From assembly GCF_003697845.1 (NCBI RefSeq), contig NZ_RDQE01000001.1, positions 310,001-374,000 on the forward strand: 64,000 nucleotides of DNA, given 5' to 3'. This stretch comes from Halobellus captivus. GTDB lineage: Archaea; Halobacteriota; Halobacteria; Halobacteriales; Haloferacaceae. The first letter of the stretch is position 1. Every line of letters starts with the position of its first letter. This document shows, piece after piece, positions 1-9,264 of this stretch. The notes beneath the pieces were generated by a model. That model saw nothing but the letters and a program-made list of their open reading frames with translations, had not been told where the DNA came from and did not search any database. Made by a program: the position numbers and the translations under genes.

Positions 1-1
1 G

Positions 2-1324
2 GGGAACGTCCGGGCGGCCGCCGAGCACACGGTCGCGATGACGTTCGCGGTCGCACGGTCGATCCCGCAGGCGCACGGCCGGCTGAAGGACGGCGAGTGG
101 GCGAAAGGCGAGTTCCTCGGCACGGAACTGAACAACAAGACCCTCGGGATCGTCGGGCTCGGCCGCGTCGGCCAGGAGGTCGCGAAGCGGCTCGACTCGC
201 TCGGGATGGATCTCGTCGTCTACGACCCGTACATCTCCGAGGAGCGCGCCGCGCAGTTCGGCGCGGACCTCGTCGACGACCTTCACGAGACGCTCTCCCG
301 CGCCGACGTGGCGACGGTCCACACCCCCCTCCTCCCCGAGACCGAGGGGATGATCGGCGAGGACGAGCTCGCCCAGCTGGAGGGCGGCTACCTGATCAAC
401 TGCGCCCGCGGCGGCATCGTCGACGAGGACGCGCTCGCGGCCGCCGTCGACGACGGCGTCGTGGCGGGGGCCGCGCTCGACTCGTTCGCCGAGGAGCCGC
501 TGCCCGACGACTCGCCGCTTCTCGACGTCGAGGACGTCGTCGTCACCCCGCACCTCGGGGCGTCGACGGAGGCGGCCCAGGAGAACGTCGCCGTCGACAC
601 CGCGGAGGCGGTGATCGCGGCGTTCAACGGCGAGCCGGTGCTCACCGCGCTCAACGCGCCCTCGGTCGACGAGACGGCGTTCCCGCGGATCGAGCCGTAC
701 ATCGCCGTCGCGGAGACCGCCGGCAAGGTCGCCGCCCAGCTGCTCGACGGCCGGATCACGGGGGTCGAGGTGACCTACGAGGGAGACATCGCCGCCGAGG
801 ACGTCGAGCTCGTCACGGCGTCGGCGCTGAAGGGCGTCTTCGAGCCGCTCGAGTGGCAGGTGAACGCGGTCAACGCCCCGCGGCTCGCCGAGGAGCGCGG
901 CATCGAGGTGACCGAGTCGAAGACCCGCCAGACCGAGGACTTCCAGAGCATCGTGCGGGTCTCCGTCCACAACGGCGACGACTCCATCGCCGTCGAGGGG
1001 ACGCTGTTCGCGGGCGAGGACCCGCGGATCGTCCGTATCGACGGCTTCCGCGTCGACGCCGTCCCGTACGGCCACATGCTCGTCGCGCGCAACACGGACG
1101 AGCCGGGCGTCATCGGGCTCATCGGCACCGTCCTCGGCGACCACGACGTCAACATCGCGGGGATGTTCAACGGTCGCGAGACGCAGGGCGGCCAGGCCCT
1201 GACCGTGTACAACCTCGATCACCCGGTCCCCGAGGCGGCCATCGAGGCACTCCTCGCCGACGACCGTATCGTCGAGGTCACCGAGATCACCCTCGACGGT
1301 GCCGACGAGCGGCAGGCGGAGTAG
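2..1324 (+). CDS. serA: D-3-phosphoglycerate dehydrogenase, 3' part (5' end outside window)
   Basis: First step of serine biosynthesis from 3-phosphoglycerate: NAD-dependent oxidation to 3-phosphohydroxypyruvate, cytoplasmic. The reading frame is open from base 2, where it already encodes NVRAAAEHTVAMTF, an internal SerA stretch, so the ATG at 38 is not the true start. Visible parts are the NAD Rossmann motif GLGRVGQ, the catalytic Arg in NCARGGIVDEDAL, the catalytic His in VVTPHLGAST, an intervening (ASB-like) domain and a C-terminal ACT domain starting near HMLVARNTDEPGV, which in this family binds serine for feedback inhibition. The gene ends 86 bases before topA. Confidence 0.95.
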   Translation, partial: GNVRAAAEHTVAMTFAVARSIPQAHGRLKDGEWAKGEFLGTELNNKTLGIVGLGRVGQEVAKRLDSLGMDLVVYDPYISEERAAQFGADLVDDLHETLSRADVATVHTPLLPETEGMIGEDELAQLEGGYLINCARGGIVDEDALAAAVDDGVVAGAALDSFAEEPLPDDSPLLDVEDVVVTPHLGASTEAAQENVAVDTAEAVIAAFNGEPVLTALNAPSVDETAFPRIEPYIAVAETAGKVAAQLLDGRITGVEVTYEGDIAAEDVELVTASALKGVFEPLEWQVNAVNAPRLAEERGIEVTESKTRQTEDFQSIVRVSVHNGDDSIAVEGTLFAGEDPRIVRIDGFRVDAVPYGHMLVARNTDEPGVIGLIGTVLGDHDVNIAGMFNGRETQGGQALTVYNLDHPVPEAAIEALLADDRIVEVTEITLDGADERQAE

Positions 1325-1377
1325 CCGTTCGGACCCACGCGCCGACGTGCGGGACGTTCTCACGGCGCGTCGCGAAA

Positions 1378-1385
1378 ACTTTAGA
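1378..1385 (+). promoter_or_regulatory. TATA-like element of topA
   Basis: ACTTTAGA lies about 29 bases before the topA ATG. This is the spacing expected of a haloarchaeal leaderless promoter and supports the start at 1411. Confidence 0.5.
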
Positions 1386-1410
1386 CGGGGGAGCGGCCTA
1401 CCTCGGGGCA

Positions 1411-4050
1411 ATGAGTCGCGGCCCCGAACTGATAATCACGGAGAAGGACAACGCCGCCCGGCGGATCGCCGAGATCCTGAGCGGCGGCTCCGCGACGGCG
1501 GAGCGGAAGAACGACGTCAACGTGTACAAGTGGGGCGGCAAGCGGTGCATCGGGCTGTCGGGCCACGTCGTCGGCGTGGACTTCCCGCCGGAGTACAGCG
1601 ACTGGCGCGACGTCGAGCCCGTCGAGCTGATCGACGCGCCGGTCCGGAAGACACCGACCCAGGAGGGGATCGTGAGCGCGCTCCGGACGCTCGCGCGCAA
1701 CGCCTCGCGGGTCACCATCGCCACCGACTACGACCGCGAGGGCGAGCTGATCGGCAAGGAGGCCTACGAGCTGGTTCGTGAAGTGAACGAGGACGCCCCG
1801 ATCGACCGCGTCCGGTTCTCCTCGATCACGGAGAACGAGGTCCGGGAGGCCTTCGCGGACCCCGACGACCTCGACTTCGACCTCGCGGCCGCCGGCGAGG
1901 CCCGCCAGGTGATCGACCTGACGTGGGGGGCGGCGCTCACACGCTTCCTCTCGCTTTCGGCCCGCCAGCTCGGAAACGACTTCATCTCGGTTGGACGGGT
2001 CCAGGGGCCGACGCTCAAGCTGATCGTCGACCGAGAGCGCGAGATCCGCGCGTTCGACCCGGAGGCGTACTGGGAGCTGTTCGGCGACCTCTCGAAGACC
2101 GGCGGCGACCCCTTCGAGGCGCAGTACTTCCTCGAGAACGACAGGGGGAACGAGGCCGAGCGGGTCTGGGACGAGGCCGTCGCGGGGACGCTCACGGAGG
2201 CGCTCGCGGCCGCGGACGACGCGGTCGTCGACGACGTCCGCCGTCGAACGCGAACTGACGAGCCGCCGACCCCGTTCAACACGACCGCGTACATCCGCGC
2301 GGCGGGGTCGCTCGGCTACTCCGCCCAGCGGGCGATGTCGATCGCCGAGGAGCTGTACACCGCCGGCTACGTCACCTATCCCCGGACCGACAACACGGTG
2401 TACCCCGACGACCTCGAGCCCCGAGAGCTGCTCGAGGAGCTGTCGGGCGACGTGGCGTTCGGCGACGATGCGGCGAGCCTCCTCGACCGCGACGACGGGG
2501 AGATCGAGCCGACCGAGGGCGACGAGGAGACCACCGACCACCCGCCGATCCACCCGACCGGCGACCTGCCCGGCGCGTCCGACCTCTCCGACGACGAGCG
2601 GGAGGTGTACGAGCTGATCGTCCGCCGCTTCCTCGCGACCTGCGCGCCGGCCGCCGAGTGGGAGCGGCTGCGCGTCGTCGCGCTCGCGAACGGGGAGGCG
2701 ACCGCGATCGCGAACGAGGCCGACCCGCTCGCCGCCCTCCGGAACCCCGACGACGCGGAGGGAACGCCCGAACTGGCCGCCGACGGCGGGCTCCGGCTGA
2801 AGGCGAACGGGAAGCGCCTGCTCGAGGCCGGCTACCACGAGGTGTACCCGTACCGCTCCAGCGACGAGCGGATCGTGCCCGATGTCGAGGTGGGCGAGAC
2901 GCTCTCGCTCTCGGGTCGGCGGACGGAGGCCAAGGAGACCCAGCCGCCCCGCCGCTACGGGCAGTCGCGGCTGATAGAGGAGATGGAGAAGCGCGGCGTG
3001 GGGACGAAGGCGACCAGACACCGGACCCTCGAGAAGCTGTACGACCGCGGCTACGTCGAGGGCGACCCGCCGCGGCCGACCCGGCTGGCGGAGTCGGTCG
3101 TCGAGGCCGCGGAGGGCTTCGCGGAACACGTCGTGAGCGAGGAGATGACCGCCCAGCTCGAACGCGACATGCAGGCGATCGCCGCGGGCGAGAAGGGGTA
3201 CGACGAGGTGACCGCCGCCTCGCGAGAGCTGCTCGACCGCGTCTTCGAGGACCTCACCGAGTCCCGCGAGGCGATCGGCGACCAGCTCCAGGAGTCGCTG
3301 AAGGCGGACAAGACGCTCGGGCCGTGCCCGGAGTGCGGCTCGGACCTCCTCGTCAGGCAGTCGCGGGCGGGTTCGTACTTCGTCGGCTGTGACGGGTATC
3401 CCGACTGCGAGTACACCCTCCCGCTTCCCTCGACCGGGAAGCCGCTCATCCTCGACGAGGCCTGCGACGACCACGACCTCCACCACGTGAAGATGCTCGC
3501 GGGACGGAAGACGTTCGTCCACGGCTGCCCGCGGTGTAAGGCCGACGAGGCCGACGAGGCCGAAGACGAGGTCATCGGGGCGTGCCCCGATTGTGGTACG
3601 GGCGCGGCTTCGCCGCGAGACGAAGGCGGTGAAACCGCCGACGCCGGCGGAGAGCTCGCCATAAAGCGGCTCCGCTCCGGCTCCCGACTGGTCGGCTGTA
3701 CCCGGTACCCCGACTGCGACTACTCGCTGCCGCTGCCGCGCCGCGGCGAGATCGAGGTGACCGAGGAGACCTGCGAGGAGCACGACCTCCCGCATCTCCG
3801 GGTTCACTCCGGCGACGAGCCGTGGGAGCTCGGCTGTCCGATCTGTAACTACCGGGAGTTCCGCGCGCGAGAGGAGGGCTCCGAGCTCCAGACTGTCGAG
3901 GGGATCGGCGAGCGGACCGCCGAGAAGCTCGAGGGGGCGGGGATAACCGGCGTCGACGAGCTCAAATCGGCGGATCCCGACGACCTCGCGGGCGACGTCG
4001 ACGGCGTGGGGCCGGACACGGTCCGCGACTGGCAGGCGAAGGCGGACTGA
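1411..4050 (+). CDS. topA: DNA topoisomerase I (type IA)
   Basis: Relaxes negatively supercoiled DNA through a transient 5'-phosphotyrosine break. The protein has 879 residues. The TOPRIM domain starts with IITEKDNAARRIAEIL and carries the acidic DYDREGE metal site. The active-site tyrosine is Tyr323 in TYPRTDN. After the four type IA core domains come several C-terminal zinc ribbons (CPECG, CDGYPDC, CPRC, CPDCG, CTRYPDC, CPIC) and a final helix-hairpin-helix near VEGIGERTAEKL. The frame is open far upstream of 1411, but homology begins at MSRGPELIITEKD and a TATA-like element precedes this ATG, so 1411 was chosen. The stop codon lies inside a 28-bp tandem repeat. Confidence 0.95.
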   Translation: MSRGPELIITEKDNAARRIAEILSGGSATAERKNDVNVYKWGGKRCIGLSGHVVGVDFPPEYSDWRDVEPVELIDAPVRKTPTQEGIVSALRTLARNASRVTIATDYDREGELIGKEAYELVREVNEDAPIDRVRFSSITENEVREAFADPDDLDFDLAAAGEARQVIDLTWGAALTRFLSLSARQLGNDFISVGRVQGPTLKLIVDREREIRAFDPEAYWELFGDLSKTGGDPFEAQYFLENDRGNEAERVWDEAVAGTLTEALAAADDAVVDDVRRRTRTDEPPTPFNTTAYIRAAGSLGYSAQRAMSIAEELYTAGYVTYPRTDNTVYPDDLEPRELLEELSGDVAFGDDAASLLDRDDGEIEPTEGDEETTDHPPIHPTGDLPGASDLSDDEREVYELIVRRFLATCAPAAEWERLRVVALANGEATAIANEADPLAALRNPDDAEGTPELAADGGLRLKANGKRLLEAGYHEVYPYRSSDERIVPDVEVGETLSLSGRRTEAKETQPPRRYGQSRLIEEMEKRGVGTKATRHRTLEKLYDRGYVEGDPPRPTRLAESVVEAAEGFAEHVVSEEMTAQLERDMQAIAAGEKGYDEVTAASRELLDRVFEDLTESREAIGDQLQESLKADKTLGPCPECGSDLLVRQSRAGSYFVGCDGYPDCEYTLPLPSTGKPLILDEACDDHDLHHVKMLAGRKTFVHGCPRCKADEADEAEDEVIGACPDCGTGAASPRDEGGETADAGGELAIKRLRSGSRLVGCTRYPDCDYSLPLPRRGEIEVTEETCEEHDLPHLRVHSGDEPWELGCPICNYREFRAREEGSELQTVEGIGERTAEKLEGAGITGVDELKSADPDDLAGDVDGVGPDTVRDWQAKAD

Positions 4051-4110
4051 CCGGGACTGGCAGGCGAAGGCGGACTGACCGGGACTGGCAGGCGAAGGCG
4101 GACTGACCGG
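4027..4110 (+). repeat. Three exact tandem copies of a 28-bp unit across the topA stop
   Basis: Copies are at 4027-4054, 4055-4082 and 4083-4110, each beginning GACTGGCAGGCGAAGGCGGA. The first copy encodes the last residues of TopA and its stop; the other two are non-coding. The period is not a multiple of three. Just downstream (about 4155-4180) is a short run of GGATCGGCC units. Confidence 0.95.
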
Positions 4111-4217
4111 GACGGGAGCGTACCGGATGGCCGGACGGGGCCGATCGACTGGAGCGGCCGGATCGGCCGGATCGGCCGGCCCGCTCGGCGACGGCATCGA
4201 TCGAACGAACACGCACG

Positions 4218-4224
4218 CATATAC
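4218..4224 (+). promoter_or_regulatory. TATA-like element of the histidine kinase gene
   Basis: CATATAC is about 30 bases before the ATG at 4251, a leaderless spacing. Confidence 0.45.
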
Positions 4225-4250
4225 GTCCGGAGCTACTTCGCTCGGTATTC

Positions 4251-5666
4251 ATGGCCCGCGAGGACGGGGACGACGTCGCGCTCGCCCGGTCGCTCGTCGG
4301 AGCGATCCCGGCGGCGGCGCTCGCGTGTGATCCCGGAAGCCTCGCGATACGCGCCGTCAACGACGCGGCGGTGACCCTCCTCTCGCGGGAGGCGTCGTCG
4401 CTGACGCTGTCGGGGCTGCCGGACCTCGCCGCGTCGGGAACGACGGTCGCGGGCGTGCCGGTCGGGGAGGCGTTCTCGACGGTCGCCGCGAGCGAGGGGT
4501 CAGTCACCGCGGAGGTCGACGTCGCGGTGGACGGCGAGACGCGGCGGATCCGTCTCCGAGCGCACGCGACGACGCTCGGCGGACGGGAGTGGCTGATCGC
4601 GGTCGCGACCGACGTCACGGAGCGGGTGCGCGCCGAGCGGGGAAACCGCTCGCGCGCCCGAACGCTCGACGCCGTCGCGTCGACGCTCCCGATGGCGCTG
4701 TTCCGGTGTGACACGCGGGGAACGATCGTCCGATGGAACGAACGGGCGAGCCAGGACACCGGCTACGGCGCGGTCGACCTCGACGGGCGCGCGTTCCCCG
4801 ACCTGTTCGACGACGACGGGTCGGCCGTCTCCGAGGGGTTGACGCGAGTCTACCGGGACGGGACGGTCGACGAGCGCGACGTGACGCTCGTGACGCGCAC
4901 CGGCGAGGAGGTGCCCTACCGGCTGACGATGGGACCGATGACGGACGGGTCGGCGGTGTCCGGAGTCGTCGTGATCGGCGAGGACCGGACGGACGAGTCG
5001 GTTCGCGAGGAACGGCTCGCGGTGTTGACTCGGGTGCTCAGACACAACTTCCGGAACGAGCTCAACGTCGTGACCGGCTTCTCGGAGCAGGCCCGGAACG
5101 CGGTCGAGGACCCCGACGTGGCCGCCCAGTTGGACCGCGTGGTCGACACCGCGGGCCGTCTGCTCCACCTCGGCGAGACGGCCCGAAAGGTCGAGCGTCT
5201 CCTCGCCGAGCGACCGGAGCCGGAACCGCTCCCGCTGTCACGGGTGGTGTCGTCCGCGATCGAGTCGCTCCCCGCGCGACTTCGCGAGTCGGCCGACGTC
5301 GACGTCGACGTCCCACCCGGCATCACCGTCTTCGGGGTCGATCGGCTGTCGGACGCGCTCGCCGAGCTCGTCGACAACGCGATCCGTCACGGGGACGCCG
5401 ATCGACCGAACGTTCGCGTCTCGGCCGCGGAGCTCCCGAGCGAGTCGTGGGTCTCGCTCGTCGTCGCCGACGACGGTCCGGGGATTCCACCCGCCGAACG
5501 CGCCGTGCTTACCGGGAAGGAGACGCAGTTGAAACACACGAGCGGCCTCGGACTGTGGTACGTCCACTGGGTCGTCACGGCGGGCGGCGGCCGCCTCGAC
5601 ATCACGGAGAGCACGGACGGCGGAAGCCGGATCGAGCTCGTCCTCCGGATTCCCGACGACGGGTGA
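4251..5666 (+). CDS. PAS-domain sensor histidine kinase
   Basis: Predicted cytoplasmic sensor kinase of 471 residues with no clear membrane segment. Two PAS-like modules occupy roughly residues 18-125 and 140-260. The dimerisation helix carries the phospho-acceptor His265 in LRHNFRNELN, the typical haloarchaeal H-box. The ATPase domain has the N-box ELVDNAIRHG, the G1 box DDGPGIPP and the G2 box SGLGLWYVHW. Such haloarchaeal kinases often lack a linked response regulator, and none is next to this one. The signal is unknown. The gene runs toward the DUF192 gene with only five bases between their stops. Confidence 0.88.
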   Translation: MAREDGDDVALARSLVGAIPAAALACDPGSLAIRAVNDAAVTLLSREASSLTLSGLPDLAASGTTVAGVPVGEAFSTVAASEGSVTAEVDVAVDGETRRIRLRAHATTLGGREWLIAVATDVTERVRAERGNRSRARTLDAVASTLPMALFRCDTRGTIVRWNERASQDTGYGAVDLDGRAFPDLFDDDGSAVSEGLTRVYRDGTVDERDVTLVTRTGEEVPYRLTMGPMTDGSAVSGVVVIGEDRTDESVREERLAVLTRVLRHNFRNELNVVTGFSEQARNAVEDPDVAAQLDRVVDTAGRLLHLGETARKVERLLAERPEPEPLPLSRVVSSAIESLPARLRESADVDVDVPPGITVFGVDRLSDALAELVDNAIRHGDADRPNVRVSAAELPSESWVSLVVADDGPGIPPAERAVLTGKETQLKHTSGLGLWYVHWVVTAGGGRLDITESTDGGSRIELVLRIPDDG

Positions 5667-5671
5667 ATCCC

Positions 5672-6034
5672 TCACTCCCGAAGCCGGACTTCGTCGCCGA
5701 CCTCGACCTCGTCGGCCGCCCCCGCGGGCAGCTCGACGACGGTGTCCGCCCCCCCGCGGGCGAGTCCGACGAGCGGCGCGAGCCGTTTCACCCTCGTTAC
5801 CTCCCCGTCGACGAGCCAGACGACGTCGAGCGCGAACGGAACGAAGAGCATGTGGATCCACCGCGTCTCCGCCTCCTCGAAGGGGAACACGAGCGCGTAG
5901 TCGTCCGGGATCGACCGGCGGAACATCAGCCCGCGTGCCCGTGCGAGCCACGAGTCCGCGACGTCGACGTCGCTCGCGAGGGTCCGTTCGTCGGTCGCGG
6001 TCGGGTTCCGGGCGGGCCGGTGGACGAGTCGCAC
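5672..6034 (-). CDS. DUF192 family protein
   Basis: 120 residues matching the DUF192 family pattern: the segment LARARGLMFRRSIPDDYALV, then WIHMLFVPFALDVVWL, then a C-terminal VVELPAGAADEVEVGD. The biochemical function of the family is not established. There is no signal peptide at this start. The start is a GTG; a TATA-like GGTAAATA (forward strand, 6057-6064) about 26 bases upstream supports it as a leaderless start. Confidence 0.8.
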   Translation of the reverse strand: MRLVHRPARNPTATDERTLASDVDVADSWLARARGLMFRRSIPDDYALVFPFEEAETRWIHMLFVPFALDVVWLVDGEVTRVKRLAPLVGLARGGADTVVELPAGAADEVEVGDEVRLRE

Positions 6035-6088
6035 GTCGATTTCGTCGTCGTCGGTGGGTAAATAGCCCGGTGAGTCGGGCGGGAACCC

Positions 6089-7141
6089 CTACTCCGACTC
6101 GATCAGGAGCGGGCCGTCGTCCGGGACCGCCATGTCGAGCAGCGCGTCGTTCTCGTAGACCGCGGCGCGCTCGCGACGACTGAGGACGTACCCGTCGCGC
6201 TCGGCGGCGACCTCGGTCTTCACCTCGCCGTGACCGTCGACGATCTCGGCGACGACGTCGCCGGCCTCGACGAACTCCCCCTCCGTCGTTCGATACCGGA
6301 CGATCCCCGCGACGTCGGCGTGCGGGCCGTCGAACCGACGGAGCTGGCCGTCAGGATCGAACTCGAACTCGGGGTGTCGGTCGGCGGGTTCCTCGACCAT
6401 CTCCAGCGCGTGGAGGACGTTCCAGACGCCGTCGACGGCCGCCGCGGCGACGTCGCGTTCGACGACGAGCCGGCCGCCGAGTTCCGGGGTGAACGCCGGG
6501 ATCCCGTCGGCGACGGCCGCCCCGGTGAGCGAGTGCTGGAGGTCGCGGGTCTCGGTCTCCCCCGGCGGGTACTGGTTGACGACCGGCATGCCGAACGCCT
6601 CGGTCAGCTCGACGAGTTCGTCGCGAAGGACCGCCGCGTCTGACACGCTCCGGCCCTCGCCGTAGGGAACTCGGGGCAGTATCGTGTACGGATGCGTCGC
6701 CACCCACGCGGTGTGCAAGGAGAGGATCGCGTCGGCCGTCTCCCGCATGTCCTCGTAGATCCGCTCACAGACGACCTGCTGGGTGCGCGGCGGGGCCTCG
6801 GATCCGGCGTCCTCGCGGCCGAAGTAGCGGTTCGGGTCGTCGCCGTGGTAGTAGGCGGCCCGGGAGTTGGTTCGGAACCCGGCCGGGTTCATCACCGGGA
6901 GACAGACCACCGCCCCCGCCAGCTCGGCGACGTCGACCCGGTCGGCGACCTCGTGGGTCACCGCCATTCCGGTCGGCTCGTCGCCGTGGATCGTTCCCGT
7001 CACCCACACGACCGGCCCGGACTCCGCGCCGTTGAGGACCGTCACCGGAAGGTCCTCGGATCCCCCGACGGGGAGCTCCGTGACCGTCCGGTAGCCGGTC
7101 GCCGTCTCGCCCGGGTCGGCGTCGGCCGTGCCGACCTTCAT
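6089..7141 (-). CDS. AstE/AspA-like zinc deacylase (M14 superfamily)
   Basis: 350 residues of the succinylglutamate desuccinylase/aspartoacylase family, zinc hydrolases that remove acyl groups from amino-acid derivatives. The zinc ligands appear intact: His and Glu in TGTIHGDEPTG near residue 52, and a second His in ILSLHTAW. After the catalytic domain a C-terminal beta-rich segment (EAGDVVAEIVDGHG, then a DGYVLSRR turn) resembles the lipoyl-like domain common in archaeal members. The substrate cannot be told from sequence. A relative with an altered metal site lies at 40450-41406. Confidence 0.82.
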   Translation of the reverse strand: MKVGTADADPGETATGYRTVTELPVGGSEDLPVTVLNGAESGPVVWVTGTIHGDEPTGMAVTHEVADRVDVAELAGAVVCLPVMNPAGFRTNSRAAYYHGDDPNRYFGREDAGSEAPPRTQQVVCERIYEDMRETADAILSLHTAWVATHPYTILPRVPYGEGRSVSDAAVLRDELVELTEAFGMPVVNQYPPGETETRDLQHSLTGAAVADGIPAFTPELGGRLVVERDVAAAAVDGVWNVLHALEMVEEPADRHPEFEFDPDGQLRRFDGPHADVAGIVRYRTTEGEFVEAGDVVAEIVDGHGEVKTEVAAERDGYVLSRRERAAVYENDALLDMAVPDDGPLLIESE

Positions 7142-7235
7142 CCGTTTCCTCCGTCGGTTCGCGATCGTCCGTCGTCGCGGCGTGTCATCACGCCCGATCC
7201 GAGTGGCTCCGGCGACATCAGTCTACGTGCTCCGC

Positions 7236-8630
7236 TCACGAGAGCTCGTCCGCCCAGGGCCACGGGCGGTCCTCGCCCCACGGCCACGAATCGGTCGCCT
7301 TCATGCCGACGTCGTGACCCCCCTCGATCGTCTCCTCTTTGACCGCGTCGGGATCGCGTCCCTCGATCTCACGGTCCGCCTCGGCCAGCTTCGCGACCCC
7401 CGCCGCACACAACACCGTCAGCTCGCGGAGGTCACGGATATCGAGCTTGTCGAGCGTGTCGCCGTGGGTGTGTCCCCAGCCGCGGCCGCTTCCGTCGGCC
7501 GTCGACCGTCCCTGCCCGGCGGCGACGCCGCGCTGGACGAACGGCCAGTGGTCGCTGTGCGGGCGGAGCCCGTCCTCCACGACGACGGGCACGTCGAACT
7601 CCTCGCTCACTTCCTCGAACGCCTCGCCGAGCCCCGACGCGCCGTGAGGATATATCTCGAGGTTCCGCGAGTAGCCCGCGCCGTCGACGTTGAGCACGCA
7701 CTTCACGCGGTCGAGGTCGTGCGTGTGCGACCAGTAGTACGAGCCGTAGAGCCCGGTCTCCTCGGCCCCGAAGACGACGAGCCGAACCCGCGTCTCGAGC
7801 TCGTCCTCGATCGACGCGAGCACCCGGCCGACTCCGACGGCGAGCGCCGATCCGAAGCCGTTGTCGTTCGCGCCGACGCCCACGTCGTGCGCGTCGACGT
7901 GGGCGGTGTACAACACCTCCTCGTCGGTGTCGGGGCCGACGACGGCCTCGACGTTCGCGGACGTGGCCGGCTCGTTGCGCGCCTCGACCGAGAGCGTCGC
8001 CTCGATGCCGCCGTCGCCGTCGACCGCGTCGCAGTGACGCGTGAGCTGACTGCCGAGCTCCTTGCTCAGTCCGACCGCCGGGATCGGCCCCGGCCCGTTC
8101 GTGTGATTGATGGAGCCGGTCGGCGGGAGTGCCCCCTCGATGTGGTTGTAGAACAGGAATCCCTCCGCGCCCGACTCGGACGCGTAGTCGTACTTCTCGC
8201 TGCGGTGAACCCACCGACCGTAGTCGTCGGGGGTGAGACTCGACGCCATCGCGATACAGCCGGAGAGGTCGACGTCCTCGAAGTCCTCGGGGAGGCCGTA
8301 CCCCATGTCGACGATCTCGCCGGTCACCTCGCCGGAGGGCGTTCCCGGGAGCTCGACGAGCTCGTGGCTCCCGTCGAACGTGGTCGTTCGGCCGTCGTGA
8401 TCGACGGTCAGGGAGGCCTCCCCGCGCCACCAGCCGGGGATCGGGAACTCGGTCGTCGAGACCTCGGAGAGGCCCGCCTCCTCGAAGGCGTCGGCCACGA
8501 GCGACGCTCCCGCGGCCTCCCCCTCGTGACCCGGCATCCGGTCGCCGAGGTCCGCGAGGTCGGCGAGCAGCTCCCAGGCGGTCGAATCCGTGTACGCGTC
8601 ACCGACGGTCTCGGACGGCAGGGTCGTCAT
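7236..8630 (-). CDS. M28 family metallopeptidase (aminopeptidase-like)
   Basis: 464 residues counted from the ATG at 8630. A PA-like insert lies near residues 120-220. The M28 di-zinc site is visible: His and Asp in TAHVDAHD, Asp in GANDNGFGSAL, Glu-Glu in FGAEETGLYG, an Asp in NVDGAG and the last His in GWGHTHGDTLD. No signal peptide is apparent, so it is probably a cytoplasmic aminopeptidase, though a carboxypeptidase or glutaminyl-cyclase activity cannot be excluded. An upstream in-frame GTG at 8642 is possible, but a TATA-like GGTATATGA at 8653-8661 sits 27 bases before 8630. Confidence 0.85.
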   Translation of the reverse strand: MTTLPSETVGDAYTDSTAWELLADLADLGDRMPGHEGEAAGASLVADAFEEAGLSEVSTTEFPIPGWWRGEASLTVDHDGRTTTFDGSHELVELPGTPSGEVTGEIVDMGYGLPEDFEDVDLSGCIAMASSLTPDDYGRWVHRSEKYDYASESGAEGFLFYNHIEGALPPTGSINHTNGPGPIPAVGLSKELGSQLTRHCDAVDGDGGIEATLSVEARNEPATSANVEAVVGPDTDEEVLYTAHVDAHDVGVGANDNGFGSALAVGVGRVLASIEDELETRVRLVVFGAEETGLYGSYYWSHTHDLDRVKCVLNVDGAGYSRNLEIYPHGASGLGEAFEEVSEEFDVPVVVEDGLRPHSDHWPFVQRGVAAGQGRSTADGSGRGWGHTHGDTLDKLDIRDLRELTVLCAAGVAKLAEADREIEGRDPDAVKEETIEGGHDVGMKATDSWPWGEDRPWPWADELS

Positions 8631-8652
8631 ACGCTCGCACACAGGCGCTTCC

Positions 8653-8661
8653 GGTATATGA
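8653..8661 (-). promoter_or_regulatory. TATA-like element of the M28 peptidase gene
   Basis: On the minus strand this reads TCATATACC, about 27 bases before the ATG at 8630. It favours the ATG over the GTG four codons upstream. Confidence 0.45.
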
Positions 8662-8765
8662 GTATCCGGGGACGACGGGGGAATTGCCGGGAGATCGCGA
8701 CCGACCCCCGCCCCCGAGCGCCGGATCGACCCGGGAAGTTATGTCGATCGGGTCGAAGCGAGCGT

Positions 8766-9236
8766 ATGGAACCCTTCCTCGCCGTGATCCTGATCGGGCT
8801 CCCGCTCGCGTGGCTCGCCGCCTTCGCGGCGTACGCCTACCTCGACGCGCCGAAACACGGGATGAACCCGCGGAAGTGGGCCGCGATCTCGTTTTTCGTC
8901 CCGCTTTTCGGGTTCTTCGCGTACCTCTTCGAACGCGAGGAGCGCGACTACGACCCGGAGGAGGACCCCTACGCGCAGGGCGCGACCTTCGCCGTCCACG
9001 AGTCCAGACGCGGCGAGGAGCTGCTCGAGCCCGGCGGGACGAAAGCTCGCGACGTCGACGGAAGGGAAACGACTGATGATGACGGAACGGTCGACGGAAG
9101 CGGAAGGACCGACGACGGCGGGAGAACCGACGGAAGCGGAAGGACCGACGGAAGCGGAAGGACCGACGACGGCGGGAGAACCGACGGGATCGACCCGGAC
9201 GACGAGTGGAACGACCCGCCGGGCGTCGACCTCTGA
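8766..9236 (+). CDS. Small membrane protein with repetitive acidic tail
   Basis: 156 residues. The N terminus has two hydrophobic segments (about residues 3-25, and WAAISFFVPLFGFFAYLF near 37-54) separated by YLDAPKHGMNPRKW, followed by a charged EREERDYDPEEDPYA. This resembles the short two-helix haloarchaeal membrane proteins of the phospholipase D-nuclease N-terminal type, but I do not recognise it with certainty. The last third is low-complexity repeats of GSGRTDG/DGGRTDG. A TATA-like AAGTTATG lies near 8733. Function unknown. Confidence 0.7.
   Translation: MEPFLAVILIGLPLAWLAAFAAYAYLDAPKHGMNPRKWAAISFFVPLFGFFAYLFEREERDYDPEEDPYAQGATFAVHESRRGEELLEPGGTKARDVDGRETTDDDGTVDGSGRTDDGGRTDGSGRTDGSGRTDDGGRTDGIDPDDEWNDPPGVDL
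9085..9195 (+). repeat. In-frame 18-bp repeats in the membrane protein's tail
   Basis: Alternating units of about 18 bases (GACGGAAGCGGAAGGACC and GACGACGGCGGGAGAACC types) encode six-residue blocks such as GSGRTD and DGGRTD. The period is a multiple of three, so copy-number change would keep the frame. Confidence 0.8.
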
Positions 9237-9264
9237 GGGCGAGCGGTTCCGGCCGGCCGACGCC

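Noticed and set aside
1381-4212. A 943-codon minus-strand open frame opposite topA
   Set aside because: Same cause: antisense shadow of a highly G+C-biased gene; no motif found.
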